Shown here in pieces: positions 42,472 through 50,921 of a DNA stretch of 64,000 nucleotides. A program made the position numbers and the translations under genes. The stretch is from Nitrospira sp. (GTDB taxonomy: Bacteria > Nitrospirota > Nitrospiria > Nitrospirales > Nitrospiraceae), in contig CP126123.1 of NCBI GenBank assembly GCA_030123605.1, positions 2,150,001 through 2,214,000 on the forward strand. The letters are read 5' to 3'. Position 1 is the first letter of the stretch; each line of letters starts with the position of its first letter. The notes under the pieces are model-generated. The model searched no databases. It worked only from the letters and a program-made list of their open reading frames with translations, and was not told the DNA's origin.

Positions 42472-42547
42472 TGGAGCCGGCGAGTGGAATCGAACCACCG
42501 ACCTGCGGTTTACGAAACCGCTGCTCTGCCAACTGAGCTACGCCGGC
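42472..42547 (-). tRNA. tRNA-Thr (anticodon CGT)
   Basis: A complete cloverleaf on the minus strand: a 7-bp acceptor stem (GCCGGCG / CGCCGGC), D-arm, anticodon stem GCGGT/ACCGC with loop TTCGTAA (anticodon CGT, reads ACG), the TTCGATT T-loop and an encoded 3' CCA at 42474-42472. Its 3' end faces the integrase gene and is the likely attachment site. A second att copy at the other end of the island was not found by eye. Confidence 0.97.
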
Positions 42548-42701
42548 TTGCTTGAGGTCACTTACGAAACGAGAACCTAAGCTGCGATCTTACTCAGGAC
42601 GTGAAACACCTGTCAATGCGAGATGACGCCTCCGAAGAAATCTTCTGCGTTCGGAACATCCCCGTCGGAAGGACCCTCGCGGCGCCGTCACCACTCGTTC
42701 C

Positions 42702-44744
42702 TCAACGGGGTTTTGTGACAGGAATGCCTCGCAGGAATGATCGTTCGCCCGTCCCAGGAATACAGAGCGTCTGTTGCGCATTGCTGGACTGCATCCGCGT
42801 GGCCGCTTCGACCTGCCCATGCACATAGGCGCACAACTCCCCGGTCACCACGGTTCCGTTCTTGTCGAGATCGGCGGCCCCACGCAACCCTTTCAACAAG
42901 AAATACGTGAACAACCCGTGCTGTCCCGGTTGATAGGCCTGTGCCTCCTGGAGAGCGGAATTCCCCACCATAATCATCAGCCGATCGTTCTCGCCTGCGG
43001 AATCCTGATGACTCCATCGTGGCATCGTCGTGCTGGTGGATCCGGAACCCGCCACCGGTTCGAGGGAGAGATCCAGCATGAGCACAGCCTGTTTCAGCGA
43101 CGCGTGAGTCAAGGCACGTTCAAGCCTGGCGAGGGAAAACGTCCGGCTCGCGGAGGCCATCGTCCCATCGTACGGAAGCAGAGACACGGCGCCGGTCTCT
43201 TGATCCACCAGGGCTCGGCCGGACACATAAATATAGGCCGTGTGTTTCGCCCCGACCTGCGTGGGAAGCCACTGTTCGAAGACATCGGCCAGGTCATCCT
43301 TGAGTCCGTCCCCATCGATCACGACCTTGACCTTGTCCGGAGGGATCCCCAGGATGGTCTTGAAGTAGGCACCCATCACTTCGGCATCATGAGTGGCAAA
43401 CTTCCTCGACGGTATTGCCGGATCGCGAAACGTCCCCACCCCGACGGCGATCCCGACGGCCTGCGGCTGTGCGGCCTTCCCGTTCATGGCAGGAAGCTGG
43501 TCCACGTCCACCGACAACACTTCGACGGCATCACTGCGGTCGGGACGAATCGCGACGAAAAATTTCTTGGCCGTCGGGAGTTCGACGTTGGCTGACGCCC
43601 GGAGGGCACAGATCAGTTCGGCCTGCTCGATGTTCGATACCGCCCCGACCTTCCCCCCCACAGAGACACGCCGCACTTCACCCGGCTGCAACAGCCCCAA
43701 GGAGACGGGCGTCTTGAGTCCTCCCACGATGGCGGCATGGCCGCTCAGATCGATCTCGACCCCTTGGGCCACTGCGGTTCCTTCGTTTTTGACTTCGAAT
43801 TCCACACTGAAGGATTCCTGCTGCTCCAACACGTGGTTCTGATTGTCGTCGCGGATAATGGTGCGGAACGACAGTTTGGTCGTCCCTGCCGGTGCGGCCG
43901 CAGGCGGCGCGGCAAGCGGAGCGGCGAACGGCGTGGGCTGAGGTGACACATTGCTCGGGGGCACCGGCGAGACGGGACCAGCCTCGACAGCCGGCAATAT
44001 GGCATCGGCCGGCGCGGCTGACTCGGTCGGCTGCGGTGGCCGGACTGCCGCGATACGCCCCTCTTTCCGCAATTGAGCCTGTTCTCGAATTTTCGTGGAG
44101 GTCCCCAGGTGTTGAGCCATACCCTCCACCACGATCTCAATGGTTTCCCTCGCCACCTTGTCGAGCCCGGCGATGTCACAGCTGTCCGACCGCGCCTCTA
44201 CCTCTCCCGAGGCGGAACTTTGCAGCTTCTTGTGCTGAAGCACCGTTCCCTGCTGATCGGTATACGTAAAGTCGAGGCCGAGCATGACCGTAGCGGGGTA
44301 CGATTTATCGGACTTGCGGGGAACGAACAGGTTCACCTGGCGAGGCCCGAGCGCGATATCCACCACACCGTCCGGCGCGACGGTCGACGGTCCCGACTCA
44401 TCCTGAACCTGCTCGAAAACCTGTCCGAGGCGTTTGTGAATTTCCTTCTCCAACTGGGCATGGAGGGGCAGCGCCATGGGCTGACCGCACGCGTTCCGAT
44501 ACTCCACGGAGGCAGCGCCGATACTCTGGTCCATCCGCAGCCGAACATTCAGAGGAAGATTATAATTGGTGGGAATGCTGCCGCGCAGGCTGAACAACTG
44601 ACATCCGCCCGAGGTCATCAGTATCGACAACAGGATCACGAGAGGATACTTCGACGACTGCAGAGGCACCTCGGTTGCTATCCACCTGCACAGGTATTGC
44701 CGCACAATAGATTTGTTATACCCAATCTTGGGAAAACATAACAA
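42702..44744 (-). CDS. Lipoprotein with a caspase-like (C14) domain lacking catalytic residues
   Basis: 680 residues from the furthest start. A lipobox (TSGGC) follows a hydrophobic stretch near residue 48, so the true start may be later. A linker of about 60 Pro/Ala-rich residues follows, then a beta-sandwich domain typical of CARDB-like repeats (about 300-400), and a C14-like domain to the end. The positions that should hold the catalytic dyad read YVSGRALVD (about 506; GHG expected) and LMLDLSLEP (about 558; D-x-C expected). The protein is thus probably a non-catalytic caspase homologue in the envelope. The match to C14 is by pattern. Confidence 0.65.
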   Translation of the reverse strand: MLCFPKIGYNKSIVRQYLCRWIATEVPLQSSKYPLVILLSILMTSGGCQLFSLRGSIPTNYNLPLNVRLRMDQSIGAASVEYRNACGQPMALPLHAQLEKEIHKRLGQVFEQVQDESGPSTVAPDGVVDIALGPRQVNLFVPRKSDKSYPATVMLGLDFTYTDQQGTVLQHKKLQSSASGEVEARSDSCDIAGLDKVARETIEIVVEGMAQHLGTSTKIREQAQLRKEGRIAAVRPPQPTESAAPADAILPAVEAGPVSPVPPSNVSPQPTPFAAPLAAPPAAAPAGTTKLSFRTIIRDDNQNHVLEQQESFSVEFEVKNEGTAVAQGVEIDLSGHAAIVGGLKTPVSLGLLQPGEVRRVSVGGKVGAVSNIEQAELICALRASANVELPTAKKFFVAIRPDRSDAVEVLSVDVDQLPAMNGKAAQPQAVGIAVGVGTFRDPAIPSRKFATHDAEVMGAYFKTILGIPPDKVKVVIDGDGLKDDLADVFEQWLPTQVGAKHTAYIYVSGRALVDQETGAVSLLPYDGTMASASRTFSLARLERALTHASLKQAVLMLDLSLEPVAGSGSTSTTMPRWSHQDSAGENDRLMIMVGNSALQEAQAYQPGQHGLFTYFLLKGLRGAADLDKNGTVVTGELCAYVHGQVEAATRMQSSNAQQTLCIPGTGERSFLRGIPVTKPR

Positions 44745-44801
44745 CCGCCCGCCATATCGACGGCGTTGACAGGGTTCAGGCGCTCGGCTAAGGTCGGGCC
44801 C

Positions 44802-45692
44802 GTGATCGTCGCACCGGACTCAGCTGACCCTGCAACACCTCCATGGTCTTGGACCGCCGTCGGCGATCTGATCCGCCTTCGCAATCAATCCGGTACCTGG
44901 CTATTGATGTTGCCGAGCCTCTGGTCCCTGGTCTTGGCAAACGGCGGCCGTCCGCCGTGGTCCCTCATGGTCGTATTCGTCATGGGTGCCTTCGTCATGC
45001 GCAGTCTGGGTGTCGTCTTCAACGACTTAGCCGATCGCAATTTCGACAAACATGTCGCCAGGACCAGCGGCCGACCGCTGGCCGCCGGCCGGCTCGCGCC
45101 GCGACAGGCCCTCCTCGTCGCGTTGGTTCTTACGATCGTCGCAGCACTCCTGGTCGCAACCCTCAACACCTTTACCATGCTGCTGAGTCCTATCGCACTG
45201 GTGTTGGCCGCCGTCTATCCGTTCAGCAAGCGATGGATCCAGATCCCGCAAGCGATGCTCGGGATTGCGTTCGGATGGGGGGCCGTCATGGCCTGGAGCG
45301 CGTCGCGCGATCAGATCGACCAGCCGGCCTGGTGGCTGTTCGGCGCCACCATCTGCTGGGCCATCGCCTATGATACGATCTATGCCCTACAGGATCGGGA
45401 GGATGATCGCCGCATCGGAGTAAAATCGTCCGCACTGCTGTTCGGTGAGGCCGTACCGGCGGCGGTCGCTTGCTTTTTATTTGGGATGGTCGTCTGCCTG
45501 ATGGCGGTCGGATGGTTGTCCGGCCTTCGGATGGAATACTACCTGACCCTGGCCCTGATCACAGGACTGTTTCTCTTGCAGGTACGTCGGCTGAAGACCT
45601 CGATCACACCGCAAGCGGCTTTCGTCATGTTTCAGCAACATGTCTATGCCGGAATCGCGATCTTGCTCGGCATCTGGATCGGCGCCCTGTGA
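44802..45692 (+). CDS. ubiA: UbiA-family prenyltransferase (4-hydroxybenzoate polyprenyltransferase type)
   Basis: 296 residues with about nine transmembrane helices and both diphosphate-binding Asp boxes: NDLADRNFD and DREDDRRIGVKS. It attaches a polyprenyl chain to an aromatic ring in the inner membrane. Nitrospira respire mainly with menaquinone, so the acceptor could be a quinone or haem O precursor; the sequence pattern is nearest the UbiA/4-hydroxybenzoate group. The GTG at 44802 is preferred (AAGG nearby); a TTG at 44766 is in frame. It is divergent from the pseudo-caspase gene and convergent with the respiratory cluster, 17 bases apart. Confidence 0.8.
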   Translation: MIVAPDSADPATPPWSWTAVGDLIRLRNQSGTWLLMLPSLWSLVLANGGRPPWSLMVVFVMGAFVMRSLGVVFNDLADRNFDKHVARTSGRPLAAGRLAPRQALLVALVLTIVAALLVATLNTFTMLLSPIALVLAAVYPFSKRWIQIPQAMLGIAFGWGAVMAWSASRDQIDQPAWWLFGATICWAIAYDTIYALQDREDDRRIGVKSSALLFGEAVPAAVACFLFGMVVCLMAVGWLSGLRMEYYLTLALITGLFLLQVRRLKTSITPQAAFVMFQQHVYAGIAILLGIWIGAL

Positions 45693-45709
45693 GGGACGTC
45701 ATACGTCGG

Positions 45710-46729
45710 TCAGTCGCCGATCTTACCCAAGGGTTTGTCCGGCTTGGGTGCGCGGAGCGTTTTCAAATAGAGCGCCACCGCCTTGGCATCGCCGTCGTTC
45801 AACCCTAAACTGGGCATACGGGTATCCGGCTTCATAGCTTGCGGATTCCGCAGCCAGCGATAGACCCAGGTCGGGTTCAGCCGAAATCCGGCACGGTCCA
45901 GCGCCGGTCCTACCTTGCCACCTTCGTCGCCGATCTTGTGGCAGCCGTTGCAGCCGTATTTGGTCACATAGAGTTGCTTGCCGACCTCGGCGAGTTTCGT
46001 CGCCGCTTCCGGCTTCATCGTCATATCCGGGCGGGCGATGTTGACTCCCTTGCCTGGCCTGGTCGTGAAGTTGGTGAGGGCGACGGTCGCCTGATCGAAT
46101 TCCTTCTTCGCTTGGCCCATGGCCTGCGTCTCTTTGGCATAGGCGTTGTCGTCGACTTCCACGCCCTTCTTGTCAGCCTCATCGCTGGCCTTCTTTTCCG
46201 CTTCCTGCGCAACGCGCTCGGCTTCCTTGAATTTTTGATCGGTTGCTTGGACCGCAGCCTGCAGGTCTTTCTTGCGGCCTTCCACGTTGAACTCCAATTT
46301 CTTGCCGTGCAACGACCGCACATATCCGACGATGCTCCAGATTTCCTCTTCCGACAACGTATACTTGAAAGTCGGCATGGTCGGGACCGCGAATTCATCG
46401 TCGCCGATCTTGTCTCCGCCCGGCCCCGTATCCTTCATATCACGCGAGATCGTGTTGAAGATTTCCTCATCCTTGAAGGTACCCATCTCTTCCTTATTGG
46501 AAAGGTCCTTCGGCTTGGGATCGGTCATCGAAGACCAGTTGAAACCTTCATTCTGTTTTCCGCTTTCACCGTGGCAATGCATGCAATAGTGCGCATAGAG
46601 CTTGTGGCCCTTCGCGGTCTGTTCATTCTGAAACATCGAACACCCGCCGGCTCCGACAAGGCCCGAAAGTCCGACCACGACTGCGACCGCTCCGATCACG
46701 CGTATTCTTCGCCACGCCCTCATGCTCAC
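45710..46729 (-). CDS. Di-haem cytochrome c lipoprotein, last gene of the respiratory cluster
   Basis: 339 residues with two CXXCH sites: CMHCH in the first domain (about 48-52) and CNGCH in the second (about 258-262), each with a later Met that can ligate the haem. A lipobox (GAGGC) after the N-terminal helix suggests membrane anchoring. About 80 highly charged helical residues (Lys/Glu/Ala, about 150-230) separate the two domains, probably a coiled coil. It overlaps the preceding gene by GTGA. It probably carries electrons between the bc-type complex and an acceptor. Confidence 0.85.
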   Translation of the reverse strand: MSMRAWRRIRVIGAVAVVVGLSGLVGAGGCSMFQNEQTAKGHKLYAHYCMHCHGESGKQNEGFNWSSMTDPKPKDLSNKEEMGTFKDEEIFNTISRDMKDTGPGGDKIGDDEFAVPTMPTFKYTLSEEEIWSIVGYVRSLHGKKLEFNVEGRKKDLQAAVQATDQKFKEAERVAQEAEKKASDEADKKGVEVDDNAYAKETQAMGQAKKEFDQATVALTNFTTRPGKGVNIARPDMTMKPEAATKLAEVGKQLYVTKYGCNGCHKIGDEGGKVGPALDRAGFRLNPTWVYRWLRNPQAMKPDTRMPSLGLNDGDAKAVALYLKTLRAPKPDKPLGKIGD

Positions 46730-47553
46730 GACCCTTTCTTTAAACGTCTCACGAGGACCAATTCAAACCCAAGCGCCAAGGCCACCGCGAGTAAGGCATA
46801 CATGTACGGTGAATAGTCGGGCGGCGCATCGGCTCGAAAATACCACCAGGACGAAATCGCTTTTTCAGAGCCTTTTTCCTTCGGCTGGCCGGTTTCGAGC
46901 TTCTTGCCGTCCCACACCGCAAACGCGATATTGATGAACTGCCCCGGAGAAAATTGCGTGTCCTCGGCGGGATATTCCGTCTGCAACGGACGCGAGAAGA
47001 CGACTTTCCACCCACCCCCTTGGAAAGCCCCCTTGGCGTTCACCGCCTGATGCGAATGCGGCTTGAGGGTTCCGAAGCCCTTCGCGCCCATATCGACGCC
47101 CTTTCCGTCCTTGTTCTTCCAGTACCAAATATTCACCGGGCCTCCCTCGACCTGGGCCATCGGCTGCCCGTGGGCAAAGTGGGCCTTGCTGTCGCCGACC
47201 ATAAACTCCAGGGCTGCGGCGTCGTCCGGATCTTCGGAGGGATCGGCGTATTCCAGGAGAATCGCGACGGTCGTCCCATCATGCAGTCCGCGGACTTTGA
47301 CACTTTTCGCCGTGACGTCGGTGATACGGACCGGCCAATGGACTTGAGGAGACAGGGGAAACTCCGCCAGAGACGCCGTCGCCCAGGCGGCGGCCGTCGG
47401 ATCATCGACCGGAAGAGTTCCCTTCACGAGGGCGGCACGTACCGCCACGCTCTGCTGGCTATGGACCGGCTGTGCTTCGACGACCAGGCACAGCCCGACA
47501 AGGCCGACAGCCCCAACCCACCATCTCGTTCCCGATCTCCTCACTCGTGCCAT
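46726..47553 (-). CDS. NxrC-like haem-b-binding subunit (ethylbenzene dehydrogenase/DMSO reductase gamma family)
   Basis: 275 residues: a signal peptide, an EB_dh-type periplasmic beta domain (about 40-245), and one C-terminal transmembrane helix (about 250-270). The domain has the family's DPTAAAWATA start, then FMVGDSKAHFAHGQPM, NIWYWKN and GGWKVVFSRPLQ; a Met/Lys pair in this fold normally ligates haem b. In Nitrospira such proteins are thought to be gamma subunits of nitrite oxidoreductase or other membrane-anchored electron-transfer subunits. No NxrA/B is nearby, so here it may serve the bc/CydA-like complex. Confidence 0.8.
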   Translation of the reverse strand: MARVRRSGTRWWVGAVGLVGLCLVVEAQPVHSQQSVAVRAALVKGTLPVDDPTAAAWATASLAEFPLSPQVHWPVRITDVTAKSVKVRGLHDGTTVAILLEYADPSEDPDDAAALEFMVGDSKAHFAHGQPMAQVEGGPVNIWYWKNKDGKGVDMGAKGFGTLKPHSHQAVNAKGAFQGGGWKVVFSRPLQTEYPAEDTQFSPGQFINIAFAVWDGKKLETGQPKEKGSEKAISSWWYFRADAPPDYSPYMYALLAVALALGFELVLVRRLKKGS

Positions 47554-47592
47554 ACGTTCCCCTTAATTGCTCGCGGTCCCTGATCGGAGAAA

Positions 47593-48318
47593 TTATTCGG
47601 ACTCATCCCATGTCCTGGGTTTTTGTCCTGCTCCATCGTATTCGCCCATGATGACCTTCCAGATGTCTTCGTCGGACATCTCAAGCTCCCATCGCGGCAT
47701 GGCTGACTTCCAAGGCATGCCCTCGACGGGCAGCCCTACGCCGCCCCTCTTGATCCGCCAGAACAGGTAACTCTCCTGTAACATGGCGATCGTCGTAGGA
47801 TCTTTGAAATTGGCCGGAGGCGGGGTAAAGGCGGCGGCGGCAAACCCCTTCCCGTCGAAATTTCCATGACAAGGCGCGCAGCGGGAGGCATAAAGCCCCT
47901 TGCCGTACATGATGTTGTCCGGGGTCTTCGGAACAGGATTCGAAAGACCGGTGAATTCGCCCGGCGGGGCCGGATGAATCGTACGGTTTTCCGCTGGCGG
48001 CGCGTCGCTGGAAGCGGTGCTGCCGTACGTTTGCCATCCCACGAGCAACGGAAACAGCGCCAATACCACATACCGTGCACTGCTCAACGCCCCTCCGCCC
48101 TCACCGGTCATAAACCGTACGATGGGACCGAAAAACGCGTCTTTGGATGCTCCGCTCAACGTGGCGAAAATCACGATGCCTGCCGTGGTCAACATCAGAT
48201 AGAGAAAGATCAAGCTTGAAGGCAACGGCGCGCTATGCGGCAGGTTGGGAACGATAAATTTCAAAAAGAGATAAATGAGGACCGTGAGAATGACCGGCCT
48301 GACGAGTACGCCTCCCAT
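47593..48318 (-). CDS. Membrane-anchored mono-haem cytochrome c
   Basis: 241 residues. Two or three transmembrane helices occupy the first 95 residues, followed by one cytochrome c domain with CAPCH (about 146-150), Met in GMPWKSAMPRWE as possible sixth ligand, and EDIWKVI, typical of class I cytochromes c. It lies between the NxrC-like and next cytochrome genes in the respiratory cluster. It probably receives electrons at the periplasmic face. Confidence 0.85.
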   Translation of the reverse strand: MGGVLVRPVILTVLIYLFLKFIVPNLPHSAPLPSSLIFLYLMLTTAGIVIFATLSGASKDAFFGPIVRFMTGEGGGALSSARYVVLALFPLLVGWQTYGSTASSDAPPAENRTIHPAPPGEFTGLSNPVPKTPDNIMYGKGLYASRCAPCHGNFDGKGFAAAAFTPPPANFKDPTTIAMLQESYLFWRIKRGGVGLPVEGMPWKSAMPRWELEMSDEDIWKVIMGEYDGAGQKPRTWDESE

Positions 48319-48344
48319 ACTTTCCTCCTCTACTTCACCGACGA

Positions 48345-48965
48345 CTATCGAACCTGCGCAACCGCGAGCGAACCGGCATCGGCGGCCTTGACCGGCGCCG
48401 GAGCCGTGCGCGGCAGGTCCAGTTCCGACGGGTTCACGCTGATCGGTTCGCCGCTCATCTGCTGCAAGAACGCAATGACCGAGAGAATTTCATTCTTGGA
48501 CAACCCGATAGGATTCTTGTTGATGTACGGCATCCGCGCCGGGTACTCCTTCGGAATCCCTTCATGGCGATAATCCAAGTAGAGATAAGCCTGCGGTTCC
48601 GTCAAACTTTCAAAAATGAATTCGCGTGACAGCTTGGCGCCGATCCCTTTCAGGTCAGGGCAACGGGCCGATTCGCTCGGGCCGATGGAATGGCACAGCG
48701 CACATTGTCCCTTGCTGAAAAAGATCTTTTGTCCAATCGTGGCCATGTCGGTCGGTGTCTTGATATCGGCGATGTTGATGCTTTCCTCGGCCGGCGGCAA
48801 CGACGCCATCTGCGGAACGGCGAGGGCGACGAGCGCGAACAACCCGAGAACAATCGCCACAAAGCCGATGACTCGTGTAAATTGCGACTTGATGAACAGG
48901 AGGATCACCGTTCCCAAGCCGACGACACAGAGACCGATTAGCTGCAGTTTGACTACTTCACTCAT
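48345..48965 (-). CDS. Membrane-anchored mono-haem cytochrome c
   Basis: 206 residues with two N-terminal transmembrane helices (about 5-50) and one CXXCH site (CALCH, about 88-92) in a class I cytochrome c domain; ARMPYINKN provides the likely Met ligand. A similar arrangement in the neighbouring gene suggests duplication. It is separated from the upstream CydA-like gene by 65 bases that hold a perfect hairpin. Confidence 0.85.
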   Translation of the reverse strand: MSEVVKLQLIGLCVVGLGTVILLFIKSQFTRVIGFVAIVLGLFALVALAVPQMASLPPAEESINIADIKTPTDMATIGQKIFFSKGQCALCHSIGPSESARCPDLKGIGAKLSREFIFESLTEPQAYLYLDYRHEGIPKEYPARMPYINKNPIGLSKNEILSVIAFLQQMSGEPISVNPSELDLPRTAPAPVKAADAGSLAVAQVR

Positions 48966-48993
48966 AGAGCCCCTTCAGGTAGTGATGAGTGGT

Positions 48994-49025
48994 GAGTTCT
49001 GAGTTCCACTCAAAACTCAGAACTC
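48994..49025. terminator. 12-bp perfect hairpin inside the respiratory operon
   Basis: Arms GAGTTCTGAGTT and AACTCAGAACTC enclose an 8-base loop. It lies between the CydA-like gene and the next cytochrome gene, read leftward. There is no T-run after it. It could attenuate transcription or protect mRNA ends and so lower expression of the last four genes. A similar AACTCAGAATTC motif follows immediately. Confidence 0.45.
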
Positions 49026-49030
49026 AGAAT

Positions 49031-50917
49031 TCATAACTTGGGCGCTGTCGATTCATCCAGGGCCGGCGCTCCTCCCGCCATGGCCGGAATGCCTCCCGGC
49101 TCGACTTGCCCTTTGGAGCCTGCCGCCGCCTTCGCCTTGTCTCCCATCGTGGCCACCCAGAAAATAAAGGCCACCAACATGCAGAACAGGAAGGTGTTCA
49201 AGGCCATGAACGCCGCGGCATACCCGAGTGCGGGGGAGAAGGCGTATTGAGACGAATCACGCATGACCCCGTACACATGCCAATGCACCCGCGAAGAGGA
49301 CCGCGCATACCCCATCAGAGTCATCAGTAGAATGACCATGACCGCATTCAGCACCAGCGAATACCCGGCGCGCGGAGGCATTTTCCCCCAAACCATTTCC
49401 GTGGTGGTCTTCGCGCTCTTCAGCAACAATGCAGTCAGGGGCGTAATCGTCAGCATCACGAAGATCACGATGCCGACCTGCGAGGTGGAGAAGTAGTTGA
49501 TGCGAATGATGGCCGGGACAAAGTAGCCCCACACACCGAGCACGATGACCGCGAGACCGGCCAGGGCGAGAACCGCGCCCATGACGGCTTTGGCCACCTT
49601 CGCCCATCCGGCCGTATCGACCTTTCCCGCTCGCCAGTACATGATGAAACTCATGAACGTCACGAGCACCATGAGGTTGGAAACGGTCATCTTGGCCGAC
49701 ATAACGCCGAACACACCCAGCAAGGGGTGGTGGGTGCCTCCCATTTTTTGCGCTTCTTCGAGGCTGGCGACGAGCGAGTGCGGCGTCATCCAGACCGCGA
49801 GGCACAACAGGAGAATGATCAACATCGCCATGATCGGTTTACGGTACTGACCTTCCGACCCCGGTATTCGATGGGTGATGCCGAGCCAAAAGTAGTAATT
49901 TGACCCAAGAAAGAGCACTCCGATCAGCATGGCTTGCAGGATGAACAACCAGGACAGAAATCCGCCCATGAGTGTGATACCCATCTGCTGGTTGTACTGA
50001 TAAATTTCGCGCATCAACCAATAACCGGCGAACGGCAGGGGCAGCAGACCGAACACCCCGATGAAGTTGCCGACATACCCCATCCAGTCGTAGTGGTACC
50101 GTTCCTCCTGGCTTTTCGCGGAGAGATACCTGATCCCGGCATAGGCGCCGCAAATGTAGCCGCCGAGCACCACGTTGGCAATCAACCGGTGAATGTTCAC
50201 CGGCCACCAGGTGGGATTCCACGTTGCAGCCCAGGCACGCTCAAAGTCGGTCCCCTCGGCGATAACGACCGGGCTGGCTTGGAACGTCGCCCACGAGTTC
50301 GGCACGATCATGATGAAGAAGGCGAAAACGTTCAGCAGGAAACCGAGGAAGATGTGAAACTTCTTCCCGTTACCTTCCGCCATCGCATCCCATCCATACC
50401 AGTAGAGGTAGAGGGTCGCGGTCTCTACGAGGAACAAGGCGCAATAGACGAGGAAGGACGGAAAAAAGACATCCGTGAGATAGGCCATCAGCTTCGGATA
50501 GAAGCCAATCAACAGAAACAACAAAATACCGCCGAACAGGGCGGTCGTGGCATATGAAGAGGTCAACAGCTTGGTAAATTCCTTCGCCAACTTGTCGTAC
50601 CGCTTGTCTCCTGATTTCCACCCGACGATCTCGCACAACCAGGCAAAGATCGGTACGCCCAACACGAAACCCGCGAGCAGGAGATGGAGCTGGGCGATGA
50701 CCCAGACGATATTACGACTGCCCATGAAGGGAACGTCCCGATAGGCGGTTTGCGGTGCGGCGCCGGACTCTTGAGCCAAAGTCAATTCGGGAATCCCAAC
50801 CAGCCCAAGCAACACGGCGCATCCGGCCAGCAAGGCCACCGGACCTGCAAGCTGACGCCTCTGATTTGCGACCACCCGACCTTGGTGCTCCATTGTTCTC
50901 ACCTCGTCATTCGCCAT
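49031..50917 (-). CDS. CydA-like membrane protein (bd-type oxidase subunit I family), long form
   Basis: 628 residues with about 14 transmembrane helices. The first helix has VIAQLHLLLAGFVLG; the histidine is where CydA binds its high-spin haem. Later the protein reads RVHWHVYGVMRD, resembling the GRQPW.VYG.L region of CydA but altered, so the quinol-site motif is not canonical. No CydB partner is present; the proteins around are bc subunits and cytochromes c. It may have lost quinol oxidation and instead take electrons from cytochrome c. It starts 4 bases after the upstream gene; an ATG 24 bases later is an alternative. Confidence 0.8.
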   Translation of the reverse strand: MANDEVRTMEHQGRVVANQRRQLAGPVALLAGCAVLLGLVGIPELTLAQESGAAPQTAYRDVPFMGSRNIVWVIAQLHLLLAGFVLGVPIFAWLCEIVGWKSGDKRYDKLAKEFTKLLTSSYATTALFGGILLFLLIGFYPKLMAYLTDVFFPSFLVYCALFLVETATLYLYWYGWDAMAEGNGKKFHIFLGFLLNVFAFFIMIVPNSWATFQASPVVIAEGTDFERAWAATWNPTWWPVNIHRLIANVVLGGYICGAYAGIRYLSAKSQEERYHYDWMGYVGNFIGVFGLLPLPFAGYWLMREIYQYNQQMGITLMGGFLSWLFILQAMLIGVLFLGSNYYFWLGITHRIPGSEGQYRKPIMAMLIILLLCLAVWMTPHSLVASLEEAQKMGGTHHPLLGVFGVMSAKMTVSNLMVLVTFMSFIMYWRAGKVDTAGWAKVAKAVMGAVLALAGLAVIVLGVWGYFVPAIIRINYFSTSQVGIVIFVMLTITPLTALLLKSAKTTTEMVWGKMPPRAGYSLVLNAVMVILLMTLMGYARSSSRVHWHVYGVMRDSSQYAFSPALGYAAAFMALNTFLFCMLVAFIFWVATMGDKAKAAAGSKGQVEPGGIPAMAGGAPALDESTAPKL

Positions 50918-50921
50918 GATG

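Noticed and set aside
48994-49025. The 12-bp hairpin as a classical Rho-independent terminator
   Set aside because: There is no run of T after the hairpin on either strand, and the genes on both sides belong to one functional cluster. It is listed only as a hairpin with possible attenuating effect.
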